NCBI RefSeq assembly: GCF_026239695.1
Contig: NZ_JAPIVS010000007.1
Coordinates: forward strand, 248,001-312,000
Origin: Pedobacter sp. MC2016-15
Lineage (GTDB): Bacteria > Bacteroidota > Bacteroidia > Sphingobacteriales > Sphingobacteriaceae
DNA length: 64,000 nucleotides
Direction of reading: 5' to 3'
Below are positions 60,441 to 64,000 of this stretch, in pieces (within the stretch, counting starts at the first letter, position 1; each line of letters starts with the position of its first letter). The position numbers and the translations under genes are program-made. The notes beneath the pieces are model-generated. The model had not been told where the DNA came from and did no database searches. It saw only the letters and a program-made list of their open reading frames with translations.

Positions 60441-61805
60441 TTATTTAGTGGAATTACTTTCTATGCCCAGTTTATCGAGACCTTTCTTTATGTCGGGGTT
60501 GCTCATAAACAGTTTCCATAACAGACCACTGCGGTAGTTTTCTATCATGCAGATGATCGGGCCCTGATCAATTGCCAGGTGGGATTTTGCATACCAGTTA
60601 TGCTGTTCGCTGAAACCGTCTACAAAGCCATATTCGCTCCAGATTTTATCACCGAGGTCGAAATAGAAATGTTTGAGGGCCTTCATGGAGTATTCAGGAG
60701 TATAAGGGAAAGCGGAAAGGGCAGCTGTCGGGCTGATTACCCCCAGGTCTTCTGTTGGGGAGTGCGCAGCATATCCCTGCCAGCTGTCACTCGCTGTAAG
60801 GCCCCAGCTATTTTCGCCATAACCTTTGTGTTTTTTTGGATTCTCCACGCAGTAGGCGCGGTTGATCAGGGTATGGTTTTTATTCTGTTCAAAGTAATCA
60901 GCATAACGGTCTTTTAAACCGCGCGGGTCTAAGCCGAGGAAGGAATAATGGGAGAAGAACAGCGGTCCGCCGAAATCAAAACCCAGCGGCAGGGTGATAC
61001 CCTGGAACTTTTTACCATTGAAGAAGGTATTGCTATTTGCCCATCCATCATCGTATACACGTTTATTGATGGGGAATTTTGGTGAGGACGCTGCCATCAC
61101 ATAGGTGACGAAACACTCATTCCAGCCTTTGAGCTGATGGTTCATGCTCCAGCCGTTGTTTGGACTCCAGTGCCAGTACAGCACATTCTGCTGTTGTGTA
61201 AACCAGTTCCATTCGATGCCTTCCCACATCCACAGAATCTTATTTCGGATATCATTTTCAACAGGATTATCTGCTGTATAATACTGACGTGCCGTAAGCA
61301 GTCCCTGGAAAAGGAAGGACGTTTCCACAAGGTCAGCTCCATCGTCTTTAGGACTGAAGCGGATTACTTTGCCCGTCTCTCCATTCAGCCAGTGTGGAAA
61401 TGCACCATGAAACATATCGGCTTTCCAGAGGAAGTCAACAATTTTTTTTGTGCGTGCAGCAGCCTGCTGACGGGTGATGAACTTACGCTCTGAAGCTACA
61501 ATAGTTGCCATTACGCCAAAGCCTGTACCACCGGTTGTTACTACTTCGTTACCATAGTCGAACGACCTGTTGCTTCGCTCACGGGCCATGCCGCTTACCG
61601 GATGACCAAAGTCCCAGAAGTAGCGGAAAGTTTGTTTTTGTACCAGGTCGAGCAGCTGCTCATCGCTGAGGTTCTTTTGAATCTTTAGCTGTGGAGTTAT
61701 ACGGTCTGTATTCTTTGTCTGTGCTACTGACTGCTGCCCTTTAAAGCAAGCGCTGAAGGTAAGCACTGTGGTCAGAAAGCATAAATATAATCTTTGTTTC
61801 AGCAT
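60441..61805 (-). CDS. Endo-beta-1,2-glucanase-like lipoprotein, GH144
   Basis: A 454-residue protein of the 'glucoamylase family' (GH144), whose founding characterised member, from Chitinophaga pinensis, is an endo-beta-1,2-glucanase. The lipobox TFSAC puts the lipid on Cys20, so it is probably surface or periplasmic. Family features: LLDLVQKQTFRYFWDFGHPVSGMARERSN, TTGGTGFGVMA, DDGADLVETSFLFQGLL, GWNECFVTYVMAASSP and LTASDSWQGYAAHSP. Not every GH144 member has been tested, so the beta-1,2 linkage is likely rather than certain. It is followed by GH3. Confidence 0.87.
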   Translation of the reverse strand: MLKQRLYLCFLTTVLTFSACFKGQQSVAQTKNTDRITPQLKIQKNLSDEQLLDLVQKQTFRYFWDFGHPVSGMARERSNRSFDYGNEVVTTGGTGFGVMATIVASERKFITRQQAAARTKKIVDFLWKADMFHGAFPHWLNGETGKVIRFSPKDDGADLVETSFLFQGLLTARQYYTADNPVENDIRNKILWMWEGIEWNWFTQQQNVLYWHWSPNNGWSMNHQLKGWNECFVTYVMAASSPKFPINKRVYDDGWANSNTFFNGKKFQGITLPLGFDFGGPLFFSHYSFLGLDPRGLKDRYADYFEQNKNHTLINRAYCVENPKKHKGYGENSWGLTASDSWQGYAAHSPTEDLGVISPTAALSAFPYTPEYSMKALKHFYFDLGDKIWSEYGFVDGFSEQHNWYAKSHLAIDQGPIICMIENYRSGLLWKLFMSNPDIKKGLDKLGIESNSTK

Positions 61806-61814
61806 AATAATGGT

Positions 61815-61849
61815 TTAAAAAAAGGCTGCCGGCCAAGACCGGCAACCTT
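61815..61849 (-). terminator. Terminator or attenuator between susD and GH144
   Basis: Arms AAGGCTGCCGG (61822-61832) and CCGGCAACCTT (61839-61849), one mismatch, are followed by seven T on the minus strand. It lies 25-60 bases past the SusD stop and would reduce read-through into the hydrolase genes. Confidence 0.8.
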
Positions 61850-61873
61850 AATATGATCTGGTTAGATAGGGAA

Positions 61874-63358
61874 TTAGTAACCTGGATTTTGTGTGAGCAG
61901 TCCGCCGCTCAGGTCGATTTCTGTCTGAGGTAACGGCCATATTTCGTTTCTGCCGGCTCTCCATCCTTTGGGGCCGAACACTGCTGCGCCGCGTCCCTGA
62001 CGGATCACATCAAAATAACGGTCAAACTCCATTGCGAATTCTGATCTTCTCTCACGGTAGATGGCCGTGCGTATAGCTCCCTGATCTGTGGTAGTTACCG
62101 CAGGCAAGATAGCAGTATTACCCTGCCGTGCTCTTGCGCGTACTCTTTCAAGAGAAGAGAGTGCCTGTGTAGTATTTCCCAGTTCATTCGCCGCTTCGGC
62201 ATTCATCAGCAATGCATCTGAAAAACGCAGGATACGTACATTTTGCTGTGCACCTTCGTTAAAGCCGTTTACGAACAGGCTGAAAGGAACATATGATTTC
62301 TGGTTATACATCGGATTGTCGCCAGAAGCATCAATCACATCACCCTGTGGTGTAGTTTCACCTCTGAAGATGATGGTAGCATCTCTTCTTGGATCTCCGG
62401 TTTCAAATGATGCTGCAAGATCAGCCGTAGGGACATTGAAGCCCCAACCTCCGCCTCTCGCGCCGCGGACACCCTGAACCTGTGAATACTGTGAGTTTGA
62501 AGCCTCAGGATTTCCCGGAACCAATGCACACTGGATTTCAAAGATAGATTCAGTACTGTTTTCATTCGGAAGCCTGAAAACCGATTCGAAGCTAGGCAGC
62601 AAACTATAGCTCATGCCCATTACCGAATTCGTATATGTTAACACATCGTTCCATTTTTTCAGGTACATAGCAACCTTAGCATGCATCGTTAAGGCTGCAC
62701 CTTTTGTTGCTCTGCCCAGACCCGTAGAAGGATAACTTACCGGCAGCGCTTCTGCAGCTTCTGTCAGATCTTTTTCGATCTGTGCATACACCTGTGTCGC
62801 ATCAGTCCTTGGAATATTATACTCCGAAGCATCCTTCGGTACGGTCAGGCGTAATGGAACGGCACCAAAGGCACGTACCAGTCTGAAATAAGACCAGGCA
62901 CGTACAAACTTGGCTTCTGCGAGATATTGTGCTTTAAGCGCTGCATCCATAGTGATTGCCGGTACATTGTCTAGCACCTGATTGCAATAATTGATGTTAC
63001 GGTATTGTCCGTTCCAGAAACCACCGATGTTTCCCTGATTAGGGTCGATAGTAAATGTATCGAAATCGAGGAAGAAGCTACCGTCACTTGGGCTACTTCC
63101 TTTTTCTGCGTCATCAGAACCCATGCTTTCAATGGCAACTGCCGGAAAGCCTGTATTTTCCCATGAACGCAGGTTTCCGTAGATCGCGTTGACACCTTTA
63201 TTGGCATCATCAGCCGTTCTCCAGAAAACCTCACTTTGTTGTTGTCCCTGCTGCGGAACATTAAGAAATTCCTTTTTACAGGAAGGGAATAGAGATGCAG
63301 CAATTAAGATACCTGCACCCAAAACCGATTTTGAATATATTTTATTACTTAGTTTCAT
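61874..63358 (-). CDS. SusD/RagB-family outer-membrane glycan-binding lipoprotein
   Basis: A 494-residue SusD-like protein with lipobox FPSC (Cys27) and the family's TPR-rich fold: FLNVPQQGQQQSEVFWRTADDANKGVNAIYG, NINYCNQVLDNVPAI, AEAKFVRAWSYFRLVRAFGAVPL, RFSDALLMNAEAANELG and the C-terminal RNEIWPLPQTEIDLSGGLLTQNPGY. It forms the lid of the SusC channel and binds the oligosaccharide at the cell surface. It is downstream of SusC (11-base gap) and upstream of GH144. Confidence 0.95.
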   Translation of the reverse strand: MKLSNKIYSKSVLGAGILIAASLFPSCKKEFLNVPQQGQQQSEVFWRTADDANKGVNAIYGNLRSWENTGFPAVAIESMGSDDAEKGSSPSDGSFFLDFDTFTIDPNQGNIGGFWNGQYRNINYCNQVLDNVPAITMDAALKAQYLAEAKFVRAWSYFRLVRAFGAVPLRLTVPKDASEYNIPRTDATQVYAQIEKDLTEAAEALPVSYPSTGLGRATKGAALTMHAKVAMYLKKWNDVLTYTNSVMGMSYSLLPSFESVFRLPNENSTESIFEIQCALVPGNPEASNSQYSQVQGVRGARGGGWGFNVPTADLAASFETGDPRRDATIIFRGETTPQGDVIDASGDNPMYNQKSYVPFSLFVNGFNEGAQQNVRILRFSDALLMNAEAANELGNTTQALSSLERVRARARQGNTAILPAVTTTDQGAIRTAIYRERRSEFAMEFDRYFDVIRQGRGAAVFGPKGWRAGRNEIWPLPQTEIDLSGGLLTQNPGY

Positions 63359-63369
63359 GTGATTGCAGA

Positions 63370-64000
63370 TTAAAATGTCAGGTTAACACCAAAGTTGTAA
63401 GTCGCGTATAAAGGATAAACGTTCGCATCCAAACCAGCGTTGAGTGTAGTGTTGGATAAAGTGTTGGAGATTTTCTCCGCCGCGTTTGTTGGCACAGGAC
63501 CAACCTCCGGACTAAATCCTTTATAACCGAAGAAGTTGAGTGCATTCTGAGCATTGGCATAGAACCTGATTTTCTTGATTTTCCATTTCTCAAGAATCGC
63601 TCCCGGAAGGGTATAACCTAACTGTGCATTCCTAACCCTGAAATATGATCCGCTGGATACATAGAACGAGTTTGGCGAAGAGTTAGCCGAAGAACCAATG
63701 TTAGCTGAAGGATAGGTATTTGATGTACCTGGTCCATGCCAGCGGTTTTCTGCAAAATCCTTGGTGAAGTTCTCGTTTCCGAAACGGTAAGCCAGGTTAG
63801 AGTTGTAGATATCTACCCCCGCAACCCCCTGGAAATCCAGTGCAAGGTCAAAGTTTTTATAGGCAAAGCTGGTATTGATACCGTAAGTATATTTAGGGTT
63901 TGGATTCCCGATTACCGTTCTGTCCAGTGAGGTGATCTTACCATCACCGTTCAGATCCTGATATTTGAACCCCCCCGGAAGGGCGCCCGACTGTGTTGGG
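63370..64000 (-). CDS. SusC/RagA-family TonB-dependent receptor, 5' part missing
   Basis: The minus strand is open from the window edge to a TAA at 63370, giving the last 210 residues of a SusC-type porin. Visible features are FKYQDLNGDGKITSLDR, the calcium-like loop found near the end of this family, then NPKYTYGINTSFAYKNFDLALDFQGV, SYFRVRNAQLGYTLP, IRFYANAQNALNF and the final beta-strand ATYNFGVNLTF ending in Phe. It imports oligosaccharides through the outer membrane with TonB energy, together with SusD. About 800 residues lie outside the window. Confidence 0.93.
   Translation of the reverse strand, partial: PTQSGALPGGFKYQDLNGDGKITSLDRTVIGNPNPKYTYGINTSFAYKNFDLALDFQGVAGVDIYNSNLAYRFGNENFTKDFAENRWHGPGTSNTYPSANIGSSANSSPNSFYVSSGSYFRVRNAQLGYTLPGAILEKWKIKKIRFYANAQNALNFFGYKGFSPEVGPVPTNAAEKISNTLSNTTLNAGLDANVYPLYATYNFGVNLTF

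Noticed and set aside
1..64000. CRISPR arrays, tRNA or rRNA genes, complete insertion sequences
   Set aside because: No regularly spaced direct repeats, no cloverleaf with CCA end and no transposase frame was seen; small RNAs cannot be excluded by eye.

Overview
The window reads as a chromosomal segment of a Bacteroidota bacterium of the Sphingobacteriaceae type, closest in character to Pedobacter. The reasons are a SusC/SusD pair, many exported glycan enzymes, -7 promoter boxes of the TAnnTTTG class, few clear Shine-Dalgarno sites, the folP-cdaA gene pair, and families typical of this phylum such as the BT_3928-type membrane protein. The genus is inferred from protein character only. No rRNA, tRNA, CRISPR array or complete insertion sequence was seen.

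Layout. 0-5.8 kb: an AraC-type regulator cut by the window edge, a secreted alpha/beta hydrolase, an apbE-oxidoreductase pair, a DUF3253 protein and an exported amidohydrolase. 5.8-8.6 kb: a small accessory patch with two large imperfect palindromes on either side of an MNT/HEPN-like gene, then an AbiEi-type antitoxin whose AbiEii toxin partner survives only as an 11-codon stub. 8.6-9.2 kb: an RskA_N-cupin protein.

9.4-18.7 kb: a compact anaerobic (cobalt-early) corrin ring operon, cbiL, cbiHC, cbiET, cbiGF, cbiJ, cbiD and a NiCoT-like transporter, facing a convergent cobA-cbiX pair. Together they cover uroporphyrinogen III to cobyrinate apart from the precorrin-2 dehydrogenase. Amidation and nucleotide-loop genes are not here.

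18.8-28.2 kb: a cytosolic cyclic-nucleotide-binding-domain histidine kinase paired with an unusual receiver/glutaredoxin-like/thioredoxin-reductase-like fusion that has lost both CxxC motifs; a GAF-HisKA protein without an ATPase domain; the recJ-lptB-GH3 operon; a metallo-beta-lactamase-fold protein; and a lone receiver. 28.3-40.4 kb: housekeeping genes (gcvP, pdxJ, ahcY, bacilliredoxin, cdaA, folP, DUF1599, an ABC permease without partners, aroK, thioesterase, truA).

40.4-64 kb: carbohydrate and wall metabolism, nearly all on the minus strand. It holds a GH20 hexosaminidase, a PBP4-type peptidase and asd. A ten-gene block at 45.0-55.3 kb fits oxidation of glycosides at C3 and cleavage of the 3-keto products (GMC dehydrogenase with its small subunit and a cytochrome c, two Gfo/Idh/MocA oxidoreductases, a DUF1080 protein, three TIM-barrel isomerases and an MFS permease). 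A threonine-dehydrogenase-like gene and yebC follow. Last comes a glycan utilisation locus (esterase, GH3 beta-glucosidase, GH144 endo-beta-1,2-glucanase, SusD, SusC) that points to beta-1,2-glucan as substrate. The GH144/GH3 products (sophorose, glucose) are plausible inputs for the 3-keto block.
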